A DNA stretch of 64,000 nt from Flavobacterium sp. 102. GTDB taxonomy: Bacteria; Bacteroidota; Bacteroidia; Flavobacteriales; Flavobacteriaceae. The notes below the pieces were generated by a model that was given only the letters and a program-made list of their open reading frames with translations, had not been told where the DNA came from and ran no database searches. Below are positions 51,418-59,571 of the stretch, piece by piece. Position 1 is the first letter of the stretch. The number at the start of each line of letters is the position of its first letter. Made by a program: the position numbers and the translations under genes. The stretch covers positions 2,542,001 through 2,606,000 of the forward strand of contig NZ_RBKX01000001.1 of NCBI RefSeq assembly GCF_003634615.1, written 5' to 3'.

Positions 51418-53508
51418 TTATTTTTGGAGTTGTTTGTTTTTTAACAAAAAGGCAGACGTTTGGTAGTAAGCAATGGTTTCTTTTACCAAATCCTCTCTCA
51501 AATGTAACATTGGTATTTCGTCATACTGTGATTGAAACTCTTCTTTTACATTGGGTTTTGCTTTTGAAATCAACTGGAATTGTTTTACCTTTTTAACTGG
51601 TGAAATGATAGTCAAAACATTATTCTTAATCATCCCTAAATCCTGATAAGTCGCCACAAATGCTCTTGGCTGGTAGGTTGGTTTAAATATGTCCTGACCA
51701 TAAAATTTACTGTTGTAATTAAAATGGAGCAAACCAAATAGGGTAGGCATGATATCAATTTGAGACATTAAAGTATTGACATGTTCAGGTTGGATGAAAC
51801 CCGGTGCATAAATCATAGCCGGTATTCTGTATTTGTCCAAAGGCAATTCGGTTTTACCGGAACTTGAGGCACAATGATCGGCTAGGATTACAAAAACAGT
51901 GTTTTTAAACCAAGGTTGTTTTTGGGCCATTGTAAAAAATTGCTTTAACGCATAATCGGTATATTTTACACCGCCGTCTCTGGATTTGGCCATTCCTGAA
52001 ATATCAATTTTGCCTTCAGGATATGTAAATGGTCGGTGATTGCTCACGGTCATGATATGGTTAAAGAACGGTTTGTTTGCCTTGGCTTCGTTATTCATTT
52101 CTTTGATGGCTTTGTGGTACATGTCTTCGTCACATACACCCCAAATATTGGCAAAAGTAATTTCGTTAGGTTGGAAAGTTTTTTTGTCAATAACATCGTA
52201 ACCATTGCCTCCAAAAAAATCGCCCATATTGTCAAAGAAGGCATCGCCACCATACATATACTTCACGGCATATCCCTTTTGTTTGAAGACACTACCGGTG
52301 GAGAATTTGTTTTTATTGTCTGTTCGTTTCACGACGCTTTCGGCGGCACTTGGCGGCAGACATAAAGTTACGGCTTCTAATCCGCGAACGGTTCTGTTGC
52401 CAACCGCATACAGATTGGTAAACTGTAAGCTCTTATCGGCTAACGAATCTAAGAATGGTGTGATGTGTTTCTTGTTGCCATATTCGGTCATAAAATCCTC
52501 GCTTAAACTTTCTACCGTAATCAACACTACATTTTTGTGAAGCTCAGTAGAATCAGCTTTGATGGTTCTGAGTGAACTTTCCCTATTAATTCCCTGTATT
52601 TGTTTTTGCAATAGCGCAAAAGCTTCGGCTTTCGGCATTGTTTTATAGAATTTATCGAATTCTAATTCGTTATTCATGAACGCAGTATAAAACTTAAACA
52701 TGCCATTGGCTTGTAATTCATTGGTGTAAACATTAGGGCTATTTTCTTGTTTTGCCAATAACGGAATGGCTGTAAGTGATAGTATCACTAAGACAACATA
52801 AACTCCTAAACCTTTTACTTTTTCTTTAAAAGATGGTAAATGATTCAGAAAAGGTTGGGCACGTTTTACGATAAAATAAGTTAATAAAGCGGTTACTAAT
52901 CCAACGCTTGCAAACAACGGCACTACCGGATAAGATTCCATAATGTTACCAATTACTGTATTCGTGTAGACTAAATAATCTACGGCGATGAAGTTGTAAC
53001 GTACGCCAAATTCATTCCAAAAGAAAAACTCACTGATGGCGTTTTGAATTATCACCAACGTAAAAATGAACATCGTGATAAAAAACAACACCAATCGAAT
53101 GGCTTTTCTGTGTTTTGGGAGGAATAACAACAACCCAAAAAAGATAGTTTTCAAGGCAATAAAACTTATTCCTATTTCCGGTAACGAACCGCCATATTCA
53201 TTGAGAATGGTATTGAAAAACGAAACATACAACAACAGTAAAACCAAAGCGCCAAAAATAAGGTATCCATATTTCTCATACTTTACATTGGATAAAAACA
53301 ATAAGTAAAGCCATAGAAAAGCACTGACGATTATAAATAGAAACACATCGGAAATGAATCCTAGAACAAAGATTTTAGTGATTTCTAGAGGTCCAAATGA
53401 AGATTGTGTAATGGGATGGAAAAGCAATATGATTCTTAGGATAACATTGACAATGATAAATAAGAAAAGTAAATTGATGAAAGGTGAGTACTTTTTAAAA
53501 TAGTTCAT
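51418..53508 (-). CDS. LTA synthase-like membrane sulfatase/phosphoglycerol transferase
   Basis: A 696-residue protein with five N-terminal helices (about 12-200) followed by an outer alkaline-phosphatase-fold domain. Metal and catalytic residues appear in 'VLITVESLSEDFM' (Glu), 'NRTVRGLEAVTLCLPP' (Thr nucleophile), 'TVFVILADHCASSSGK' (Asp-His) and 'HIMTVSNHRPFTYPEG'. In Gram-negative bacteria such LtaS/MdoB-like proteins add phosphoglycerol or phosphoethanolamine to periplasmic glycans. The exact substrate is unknown. Confidence 0.88.
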   Translation of the reverse strand: MNYFKKYSPFINLLFLFIIVNVILRIILLFHPITQSSFGPLEITKIFVLGFISDVFLFIIVSAFLWLYLLFLSNVKYEKYGYLIFGALVLLLLYVSFFNTILNEYGGSLPEIGISFIALKTIFFGLLLFLPKHRKAIRLVLFFITMFIFTLVIIQNAISEFFFWNEFGVRYNFIAVDYLVYTNTVIGNIMESYPVVPLFASVGLVTALLTYFIVKRAQPFLNHLPSFKEKVKGLGVYVVLVILSLTAIPLLAKQENSPNVYTNELQANGMFKFYTAFMNNELEFDKFYKTMPKAEAFALLQKQIQGINRESSLRTIKADSTELHKNVVLITVESLSEDFMTEYGNKKHITPFLDSLADKSLQFTNLYAVGNRTVRGLEAVTLCLPPSAAESVVKRTDNKNKFSTGSVFKQKGYAVKYMYGGDAFFDNMGDFFGGNGYDVIDKKTFQPNEITFANIWGVCDEDMYHKAIKEMNNEAKANKPFFNHIMTVSNHRPFTYPEGKIDISGMAKSRDGGVKYTDYALKQFFTMAQKQPWFKNTVFVILADHCASSSGKTELPLDKYRIPAMIYAPGFIQPEHVNTLMSQIDIMPTLFGLLHFNYNSKFYGQDIFKPTYQPRAFVATYQDLGMIKNNVLTIISPVKKVKQFQLISKAKPNVKEEFQSQYDEIPMLHLREDLVKETIAYYQTSAFLLKNKQLQK

Positions 53509-53666
53509 ATAACGAATTATAAATTGACTGATACAACTATAACCGATTAGTGTTTAAATACCCTATGCTATTTTTGATATTAAGGCAATACCGTTGTGAT
53601 AAAAAAAATACTTTAAAAAGAAAGTAGGGTAAATGAATTTGAACTTGCTTTACATAAAAAGTCAAC

Positions 53667-54101
53667 ATGAAAAAAATATTTATAGCCTCGTTTTTATTCC
53701 TATCAATGGCTGGTTTTGCTCAAAACTGGACGACTAATTTTGAAGAAGCTAAAGCCACTGCAGAAAAGGAAAACAAAAAAATCTTATTGGTGTTCTCCGG
53801 CTCTGATTGGTGTGCGCCTTGTATTAAATTAGATAAAAACGTTTGGCAATCTGAAGTGTTTAAAGCTTATGCCAATGATCATCTTGTACTTCTTCGTGCC
53901 GATTTTCCGAAGAAAAAGAACAACGCTTTACCGGAAGATTTGAGAACCGCCAATTTGGCTTTAGCCGAAAAATACAATAAAGAAGGGTTTTTCCCCTTAG
54001 TAGCTGTTTTAGATAAAACCGGAAAAGTTATGGCTAAGAAAGGTTATGAAAGCCAAAGCGCAGACCAATTTGTAACCGAATTAAAAGCCATTATTAAATA
54101 A
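53667..54101 (+). CDS. Periplasmic thioredoxin-like protein
   Basis: A 144-residue protein with a signal peptide (about 1-18, ending FAQ) and a thioredoxin fold with active site W-C-A-P-C ('FSGSDWCAPCIKLDKN'), then 'FFPLVAVLDKTGKVMAKKG' with the cis-proline region (G-F-F-P). It is the first gene of a four-gene operon with ApbE, DUF4266 and DUF3570, with only 2 nt before apbE. It may keep the Cys-containing DUF4266 lipoprotein reduced, as an inference. Confidence 0.88.
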   Translation: MKKIFIASFLFLSMAGFAQNWTTNFEEAKATAEKENKKILLVFSGSDWCAPCIKLDKNVWQSEVFKAYANDHLVLLRADFPKKKNNALPEDLRTANLALAEKYNKEGFFPLVAVLDKTGKVMAKKGYESQSADQFVTELKAIIK

Positions 54102-54103
54102 AC

Positions 54104-55093
54104 ATGAACAGATTACTATTTATATTGTTGCTAACTATTGGTTTCAGTGCCAATGCCCAACTGATTCACAAACGAAAAGTGAGTTTGCTTGGCAGTCCGT
54201 TTGAGATTACCGTAGTGGCTAATGATACCATACAAGCCCATCAATATGAAGATATGGCTATCGCTGAAGTCAAACGGATAGAAAATATTATCTCTGATTG
54301 GATTCCGACTACACCATTATCCCAAATTAATCAGAATGCCGGAAAGCAAGCGGTTAAAGTGCCTTTAGAACTGATAGAACTAATTGAACGTTCTATCAAA
54401 ATATCGAAGCTTACAGATGGTGCTTTTGACATTAGTTATGCGTCAATGGACAGAATATGGAAGTTTGACGGCAGCATGAAGGAAATGCCAACACCGGAAG
54501 CCATCAAAAAATCGGTAGAGAAGGTTGGCTATGAAAATATCATCATTGATAAAGAAAAGCAAACCGTTTTCTTAAAACTCGAAGGGATGAAACTCGGCAT
54601 GGGCGGCATTGGTCAAGGTTATATTGCCGATAAAGTCAAAGCCCATTTGATTGCTAAAGGTTGTACTGCCGGATTGGTGAATATCTCAGGTGACATTAGC
54701 ACTTGGGGCAAACAACCTAATGGTGAACAATGGAAAGTAGGGATTAAGAATCCGATGAATAAAAACAAAATATTTGCTACGTTCCCGCTTGAAGATAAGG
54801 CGGTTGAAACTTCGGGCAGTTATGAAAAATATGTCACGTTTAACGGAAAACGCTATTCGCATATTATAGACACTCGAACAGGTTATCCTGCGACGGGTTT
54901 GATTAGTATTAGTGTTTTTGCCAATACCACTGAGTTGGCTGATGCCTTGGCAACCGGTGTATTTGTGATGGGCAAAGACGCCGGAATGAACTTGATTAAC
55001 CAATTGCCGGGCATAGGCTGCATTATGGTTGACGAAGACGGTAAGATATCGACCTCAAATAATATAGATTTAAAAAAGTACCAACATGACTAA
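54104..55093 (+). CDS. apbE: FAD:protein FMN transferase (ApbE)
   Basis: A 329-residue exported enzyme that splits FAD and links FMN by a phosphoester to a Ser or Thr in target proteins. Signal peptide about 1-18; conserved blocks include 'GGIGQGYIADKVKAHLIAKG', 'AGLVNISGDISTWGK', 'VTFNGKRYSHIIDTRTGYPA' and 'TTELADALATGVFVMGKD', which hold the FAD- and Mg-binding residues. The DUF4266 gene overlaps its end by 8 nt. Its likely substrates should lie in the operon; see the DUF3570 entry. Confidence 0.92.
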   Translation: MNRLLFILLLTIGFSANAQLIHKRKVSLLGSPFEITVVANDTIQAHQYEDMAIAEVKRIENIISDWIPTTPLSQINQNAGKQAVKVPLELIELIERSIKISKLTDGAFDISYASMDRIWKFDGSMKEMPTPEAIKKSVEKVGYENIIIDKEKQTVFLKLEGMKLGMGGIGQGYIADKVKAHLIAKGCTAGLVNISGDISTWGKQPNGEQWKVGIKNPMNKNKIFATFPLEDKAVETSGSYEKYVTFNGKRYSHIIDTRTGYPATGLISISVFANTTELADALATGVFVMGKDAGMNLINQLPGIGCIMVDEDGKISTSNNIDLKKYQHD

Positions 55094-55295
55094 AGTATTT
55101 GGAATACTCGCTTTGTTTGTTTTCATGACTTCCTGCTCGCCGGTGAAAGAATATGAAAAGGAATACATAAACGACACTGAAATGAAATTATCGGCCAAAA
55201 CCGCGGAACGCTATGAAGTGACTTTCCAAGTTTATCGAGAGGCTGCAGCTGGAGCCAATGGAGGAAAAACCGGTGGTGGTTGTGGTTGTAATTAA
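55086..55295 (+). CDS. DUF4266 small lipoprotein with C-terminal GGGCGCN
   Basis: A 69-residue lipoprotein with lipobox FMTSC (Cys about residue 16). The mature part of about 50 residues has the DUF4266 pattern 'VKEYEKEYINDTEM', a central 'QVYREAAAGANGG', and a fixed end GGGCGCN with two Cys. The gene overlaps apbE by 8 nt. DUF4266 is a Bacteroidota/Proteobacteria family that travels with DUF3570 and ApbE. The function is unknown. The Cys-x-Cys tail could be a metal or redox site. Confidence 0.9.
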   Translation: MTKVFGILALFVFMTSCSPVKEYEKEYINDTEMKLSAKTAERYEVTFQVYREAAAGANGGKTGGGCGCN

Positions 55296-55303
55296 TAAAT
55301 AAA

Positions 55304-56734
55304 ATGAAAAAGCACCTATTTCTATTAGCCTTATTGAGCAGTTACTGTTCTTTTTCACAAGAAAAAGACAGTACTGTTGTTTTTAAAAAGAGAGTTTTAG
55401 AGGCAACGGAAGTTGACTTCTTATTGAGTTATTACAAACAAGACGGTGTGCATTCTTCCGTTTCGGGTGGAATGGGTTCTGAGAAGTTGACCGATTTGGC
55501 TTCGAATATTATAGTCACCATGCCTATGAATGCCGATGATGTATTGACTATTGATGCGGGTTTGTCGGCTTATACATCGGCTTCTTCGAGTAATATTAAT
55601 CCGTTTAATGATACCGGAGCTTCTGGTGGTGGTGATGACGATGATGATGACAAAGCCGGTTCTCCTTATGGAACGCCTTGGTTGGCTTCTTCGGGTGCAT
55701 CGGCACAGGATGCTTTGACGAGTGTGAATGTGAACTACAGTCATAGTTCTGACGATAGAAACTTTATATGGAATGCGGATGTGTCTTTTTCTAATGAATT
55801 TGATTATACGTCTATCGGTTTTGGTGGTGGCGTTGCCAAACTTTTTAATGAGAAAAACACCGAATTGAGTTTGAAAGCCAATGTGTATCTTGACCAATGG
55901 CGACCGATATTGCCAACGGAACTGCATGAGTATGACCAGTATGGAAATTCATTTTTGAACAATGGGTATTTCAGTGGTATTACCATTTATGATCAGAACG
56001 GCGTGGCTTCTAACGGTTATTTGCCTTCGCAATTTGAAAACATTCAATCGGTGAATAGAAACTCATATTCGTTATCGTTTGGGTATTCACAAGTATTGAC
56101 TAAAAAACTGCAAGCTTCTGTGTTCTTTGATGTTTTAAAACAACAGGGTTTGTTGTCAACTCCTTATCACCGTATTTATTTTGCGGATAAATCAAATTAC
56201 TATGTTGGGCAAAGCCAATACATTCCGGTGTATGAAAGCCCGGAGAATGTAGGTGTGTATCGCTTAGCGGATGATATTGAGCGTTTGCCGAATACTCGTT
56301 TTAAATTGCCGATTGGTGCGCGTTTTAATTACTACATCAATGAACATTTTAAACTGAGAACTTACTATCGTTTCTATACCGATGATTGGGGTGTGCAGGC
56401 GCATACGGCTAATATAGAAGTGCCGATAAAGTTGAATGACCATTTCACGGTTTATCCGATGTATCGTTATTATACGCAAACAGAGTCGAAGTATTTTGCG
56501 CCGTTTGAAACGCATTTGTCTACAGAGAAATATTATACGTCTGATTATGATTTGTCAACTTTTAATGCAAGTCAGTATGGCGTAGGAGCAACGTACTTGG
56601 ACATTTTTACCAAAGCTCATATTTGGAAGTTTGGACTTAAAAATGTTGATTTCCGATACAATCATTACCAACGCAGTGATACTTTGAGCGCGGATATTGT
56701 TAGTATGGCGTTTAAGTTTGTGATGGATAAATAG
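55304..56734 (+). CDS. DUF3570 outer-membrane beta-barrel protein
   Basis: A 476-residue protein with a signal peptide (about 1-18). The rest is a long run of amphipathic beta-strands with aromatic girdles ('SYSLSFGYSQVLTKKLQASV', 'KLRTYYRFYTDDWGVQAHTA'), consistent with an outer-membrane barrel of the DUF3570 family. A low-complexity acidic loop (six Asp near residue 110) sits early. It lies between 'DTGAS' (residues 103-107) and 'SSGAS' (129-133), both of the (S/T)-G-A-(S/T) form seen at ApbE flavinylation sites. Last gene of the thioredoxin/ApbE/DUF4266/DUF3570 operon. Confidence 0.88.
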   Translation: MKKHLFLLALLSSYCSFSQEKDSTVVFKKRVLEATEVDFLLSYYKQDGVHSSVSGGMGSEKLTDLASNIIVTMPMNADDVLTIDAGLSAYTSASSSNINPFNDTGASGGGDDDDDDKAGSPYGTPWLASSGASAQDALTSVNVNYSHSSDDRNFIWNADVSFSNEFDYTSIGFGGGVAKLFNEKNTELSLKANVYLDQWRPILPTELHEYDQYGNSFLNNGYFSGITIYDQNGVASNGYLPSQFENIQSVNRNSYSLSFGYSQVLTKKLQASVFFDVLKQQGLLSTPYHRIYFADKSNYYVGQSQYIPVYESPENVGVYRLADDIERLPNTRFKLPIGARFNYYINEHFKLRTYYRFYTDDWGVQAHTANIEVPIKLNDHFTVYPMYRYYTQTESKYFAPFETHLSTEKYYTSDYDLSTFNASQYGVGATYLDIFTKAHIWKFGLKNVDFRYNHYQRSDTLSADIVSMAFKFVMDK

Positions 56735-56739
56735 GAGTT

Positions 56740-56775
56740 AATTAAGAATTACGAATTGTTAATTGCGAATTATGA
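56740..56775. repeat. ATTACGAATT-type repeat downstream of the DUF3570 gene
   Basis: AATTAAGAATTACGAATTGT followed by TAATTGCGAATTATGA, approximate repeats of ATTACGAATT, as at 36074. Confidence 0.5.
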
Positions 56776-56826
56776 AAGTGATTTCAGAAAGGGTCGCGAA
56801 GTAGCTCAAAGATTCACTAAAGATAA

Positions 56827-56857
56827 AAAAAAGCATCCATTCTTTGGATGCTTTTTT
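56827..56857 (+). terminator. Terminator of the DUF3570 operon
   Basis: AAAAAAGCATCCA and TGGATGCTTTTTT form a 13-bp stem. Confidence 0.8.
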
Positions 56858-56940
56858 GTTGGTGGTATTTGATGGTGAAAATGGAATAAGCTGTTTTGGT
56901 TTGGTACTTTTCCCAATTTGTACAGCATATTTTGAGGTGA

Positions 56941-57241
56941 CTTTGTTACTTTTCGATGTTACTCAGGCACTTTTCGGGTTTTGTTAAGCACTTTTCGGGT
57001 TTCGTTCAGCACTTTTCGACTTTTGTCAGGCACTTTTAGGGTTTCGTTCAGCACTTTTCGATGTTTGTTAGGCACTTTTCGGGTTTTGTTAGGTCAATAT
57101 CGTTGTTTGTTAAGCACTTTTCGGGTTTTGTTAAGTACTTTTTGATGTTTGTTAGGCACTTTTCGGGTTTCGTTCAGCACTTTTTGATGTTTGTTAAGTA
57201 CTTTTCGGGTTTCGTTCAGTACTTTTTGGGTTTTGTTACTT
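56941..57241. repeat. 21-bp tandem repeat array (about 14 units)
   Basis: The word ACTTTTCG or ACTTTTTG starts at 56948, 56969, 56990, 57011, 57032, 57053, 57074, then after one decayed unit at 57116, 57137, 57158, 57179, 57200 and 57221: exactly 21 nt each. The consensus is about GGCACTTTTCGGGTTTTGTT. The period equals seven codons, but both strands have internal stops, so it is judged non-coding. Confidence 0.85.
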
Positions 57242-57297
57242 GAGGGAATTAGAGGAAAATGCTGTTAACCGTTGCTTTTTTCTTTCTGTAACATTTT

Positions 57298-57756
57298 TTA
57301 TTCCTTTTTTTTCAGAGTTATTATTGGTTTAAATCCTATTTCTTCACAAGCATAACAATTGTCTTTGTGCAATTGACGAAATTCGTCAAACTCTGTTCTG
57401 TATGTTTTAAAACCTTCTTTTTCAATTTCAAAATTCCCAAAGCACCAAGCAAAAGGTAAATCTAACGGAGTGTGTATCCATTCAATTCTTGATTTTTCCA
57501 GAAGTTCAAAATTTCCATTTTCATCAGTTTTTGTGGTCTGGGATTTATATTTTGTATAATCATAATAACCCTGTTTCTCATTTTTCGAACTCAACTCTTC
57601 TATTCGAGAGACAACGGCATCTTTTATTGAATTTCCCTTTTCGTCAATTACTTTTCCGGTTATTTTTGGAACATAGACTACCTTTTTGGGATGTATAAAA
57701 ATTCCGAGAATTAGGAGTAGAAGAATTATTAGAAAGGTTTTTGTTGATTTTTTCAT
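57298..57756 (-). CDS. Membrane-anchored carboxypeptidase-regulatory-like protein
   Basis: A 152-residue protein with one N-terminal helix (about 6-22) followed by a CarbopepD_reg/Ig-like beta domain: 'ITGKVIDEKGNSIKDAVVSR', 'TKTDENGNFELLEKS', 'IEKEGFKTYRTEF'. Such domains act as structural modules on the periplasmic side. There is no partner gene, and it lies in an AT-rich accessory stretch. A role in surface anchoring or inter-bacterial interaction is possible but not shown. Confidence 0.75.
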   Translation of the reverse strand: MKKSTKTFLIILLLLILGIFIHPKKVVYVPKITGKVIDEKGNSIKDAVVSRIEELSSKNEKQGYYDYTKYKSQTTKTDENGNFELLEKSRIEWIHTPLDLPFAWCFGNFEIEKEGFKTYRTEFDEFRQLHKDNCYACEEIGFKPIITLKKKE

Positions 57757-57767
57757 TGTTTGTGTCG

Positions 57768-57815
57768 TGCAGGAACGTAAGGCAATTGTTGTAAACTGCG
57801 GTTAGCGATAGGCGT
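57768..57815. repeat. Cassette-junction-like segment 1
   Basis: Contains CAGGAACGTAAGGCAATTG and CTGCGGTTAGCGATAGGC. CTGCGGTTAGC is an imperfect complement of GCTAACGTTCCGCAG at 58570-58584, so the TPR gene is bracketed by related ends. Related words recur in the next gap. Confidence 0.4.
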
Positions 57816-58537
57816 TATTTTTTTATTGGAAACATATATTCAAGTTGAGATAAAGAACACGGTATATTTCCAACATTTTTTCCTTTAGCAAATTCCTCAA
57901 ATATTAATTCTTTATTAATAAGTTTAGCAGAATAATCGGTATTTAAACCTAATGAATTCATTTCGTTAATATTTTCCAACATAGCTTCTTTATTTCCTAA
58001 AAAGTAATTGGAGTACATACTTACTCTGTAAAGCCTTTCTTTTTCATTTAAATCTTCGCACAAAGGAATATATTTGAAAGCTTCTGATTTTGCCAATTTA
58101 AAATCACCACAAAATAAATAGGTTGATATTCTATCCAGTTTAAGTAAAAATAAATTCGGATAATTTTCAATTAATTTATTTTGAATATTTAAAGCTCCTC
58201 GAAAATCTCCCATAAACATTAGTCCTTGTGATTTTAGATACAAAGCTTTGAAGTGTAATGAATCTTTAGACAAACATTTATCAAGAAGATTCATTATTTC
58301 AAACAGATTAGGTTTTGAAATGGTTTTTGAATGAGCTAATCTAAAATATAATTCTGCATTGTTTGGATATACAGTAATGAGAGAATCAAGCATTTCATTT
58401 GCTTTTTCATAATTGTTTTCACTTTGGAAACTTTCTATTTCCTTAAGTGATGAATTTAAGTCCTTAATTTGAGCTTTTCCCAAATTACAACTGGTTATAA
58501 TTATGCAAACTAATAAAGTTTTTAAAATGGTTCTCAT
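57815..58537 (-). CDS. Secreted tetratricopeptide-repeat protein
   Basis: A 240-residue protein with a signal or lipoprotein-like start ('TILKTLLVCIIITSCNLG', Cys about residue 17). Three or four TPR units follow: 'NYEKANEMLDSLITVYPNNA', 'ELYFRLAHSKTISKPNLFEI', 'CLSKDSLHFKALYLKSQGLM', 'RGALNIQNKLIENYPNLF'. TPR proteins provide docking surfaces. The gene stands alone between junction-like spacers. The actual role is unknown. Confidence 0.78.
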   Translation of the reverse strand: MRTILKTLLVCIIITSCNLGKAQIKDLNSSLKEIESFQSENNYEKANEMLDSLITVYPNNAELYFRLAHSKTISKPNLFEIMNLLDKCLSKDSLHFKALYLKSQGLMFMGDFRGALNIQNKLIENYPNLFLLKLDRISTYLFCGDFKLAKSEAFKYIPLCEDLNEKERLYRVSMYSNYFLGNKEAMLENINEMNSLGLNTDYSAKLINKELIFEEFAKGKNVGNIPCSLSQLEYMFPIKK

Positions 58538-58559
58538 ATTGAATTTTCCTGTTTTTTTT

Positions 58560-58709
58560 CCGTTTGCAGCTAACGTTCCGCAGATTGTGATAGTTTCGAC
58601 GATTAATTACTGATGATTACAAATATAAAACTCCTTTTTGAGTTTTTAGAGAAAACTCGGGAAAATCCCGAGCCAAGCCATTGAAGCAAACCGCTGTTGT
58701 GGGAAGTAT
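58560..58709. repeat. Cassette-junction-like segment 2 with CTCGGGA hairpin
   Basis: This 150-nt gap starts CCGTTTGCAGCTAACGTTCC and ends GCAAACCGCTGTTGTGGGAA; it holds the perfect hairpin CTCGGGA-AAA-TCCCGAG (58654-58670). GTTTGC and GCAAAC near its two ends are complementary. Confidence 0.45.
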
Positions 58710-59356
58710 TTATTCAAATGTGGGTTTTAGAATTTTGTTACTAATTTTTAGAATTTTTTGCACCTCCGATTTTTCTGCAATGATAAAACCATAACCATCC
58801 CAATCAATATTAAAATATAAAACTTCATATCCTGCGACATTTAAGTCTTTATTTATGTTTAGTAACAATTGTTTTATGTATTTTCCATCTCTTTGTTCAA
58901 TGTCTACAGATTTTTTTCTTAACTCTGTTGTGTTTTTAAAGTTTATTTTGTTTTCTATAATTTCTAAAATATATTCTTCAATTTCACCTTCATTTTCTTC
59001 ACCTCTCCAATCTATATAAATTGTTTTATTTTTCCAATCGCCATATGAAAATAATAGTTCTGTTAAAGAACCATTATCTGAGTCAAATTCATAATCATCA
59101 ATTAACATTTTAAAATCTTTTTTGAATTTTTTCTTATTATCTTTAAATAGATTAAAGCACGATGATATTTCATTATCATTTTTAGGATAAATAATTTTTC
59201 CAATTTCAAGATGTTGCTCAAAATCATTTCCTCCAAAAATTCCTTTAAAACTTGATAGTATTCCCATAATTAAAATTAAGTTAACATAAATTAATACTTT
59301 TAAACTTTTCATAATAGTTTCTAATTTTTACGATTTTTTCTAATATTTCCCACAAC
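58696..59356. repeat. 15-bp inverted repeats bracketing the 200-aa gene
   Basis: GTTGTGGGAAGTATT at 58696-58710 and AATATTTCCCACAAC at 59342-59356 are complementary except for one position. The left copy runs into the stop codon of the enclosed gene. This entry spans the bracketed unit. Confidence 0.6.
58710..59312 (-). CDS. AT-rich hypothetical protein (cassette-like)
   Basis: A 200-residue protein with one N-terminal hydrophobic stretch (about 5-25), so probably exported or anchored. It is Lys-, Glu- and Asn-rich. The C-terminal 'VLYFNIDWDGYGFIIAEKSE' recalls the DUF6630-type ending of some immunity-like proteins, but I would not assign it. The gene is bracketed by 15-bp inverted repeats (58696-58710 and 59342-59356, 14 of 15 matching). 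The composition is more AT-rich than neighbouring core genes. Confidence 0.6.
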   Translation of the reverse strand: MKSLKVLIYVNLILIMGILSSFKGIFGGNDFEQHLEIGKIIYPKNDNEISSCFNLFKDNKKKFKKDFKMLIDDYEFDSDNGSLTELLFSYGDWKNKTIYIDWRGEENEGEIEEYILEIIENKINFKNTTELRKKSVDIEQRDGKYIKQLLLNINKDLNVAGYEVLYFNIDWDGYGFIIAEKSEVQKILKISNKILKPTFE

Positions 59357-59357
59357 T

Positions 59358-59458
59358 AGTCAATAAGTATTAAAAACCACTTCAAACCACACCCAAAACA
59401 ATTGAGCATAATTCATACTCGACTTTCAATAAAACGAGGTGGTATTTTCTTATTGACT
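59358..59458. repeat. Long imperfect hairpin next to the cassette-like gene
   Basis: AGTCAATAAGTATTAAAAAC plus CAC (59358-59380) pairs imperfectly with AGGTGGTATTTTCTTATTGA plus CT (59437-59458). The loop is about 56 nt. No gene lies in the 259-nt gap 59313-59571. Confidence 0.5.
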
Positions 59459-59571
59459 GTAAGCTAAAATAGGAAAAAAGTTTGTAGTATGGGTTGTGAA
59501 ACATATTGATTATGAACATTTTTGCAAACAAATACTTTGTAATTATTTGTTTCTGTTAATACACAGTTTGC

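Noticed and set aside
52036..52540. Two overlapping plus-strand frames of about 110 aa
   Set aside because: Antisense to the sulfatase catalytic domain; no family resemblance.
55421..55927. 168-aa Arg-rich frame on the minus strand
   Set aside because: Lies entirely inside the DUF3570 gene; its composition is the mirror of that gene and it has no domain.
56941..57241. CRISPR array
   Set aside because: Repeats are directly adjacent with a 21-nt period and no unique spacers; no cas genes nearby.
57061..57243. 60-codon open frame over the tandem repeat
   Set aside because: It is produced by the seven-codon period; the same frame is interrupted by a stop at 57037 and there is no start signal or family match.
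57757..59571. Classical integron
   Set aside because: Inverted-repeat junctions are present, but no integrase gene and no canonical attC consensus could be shown.
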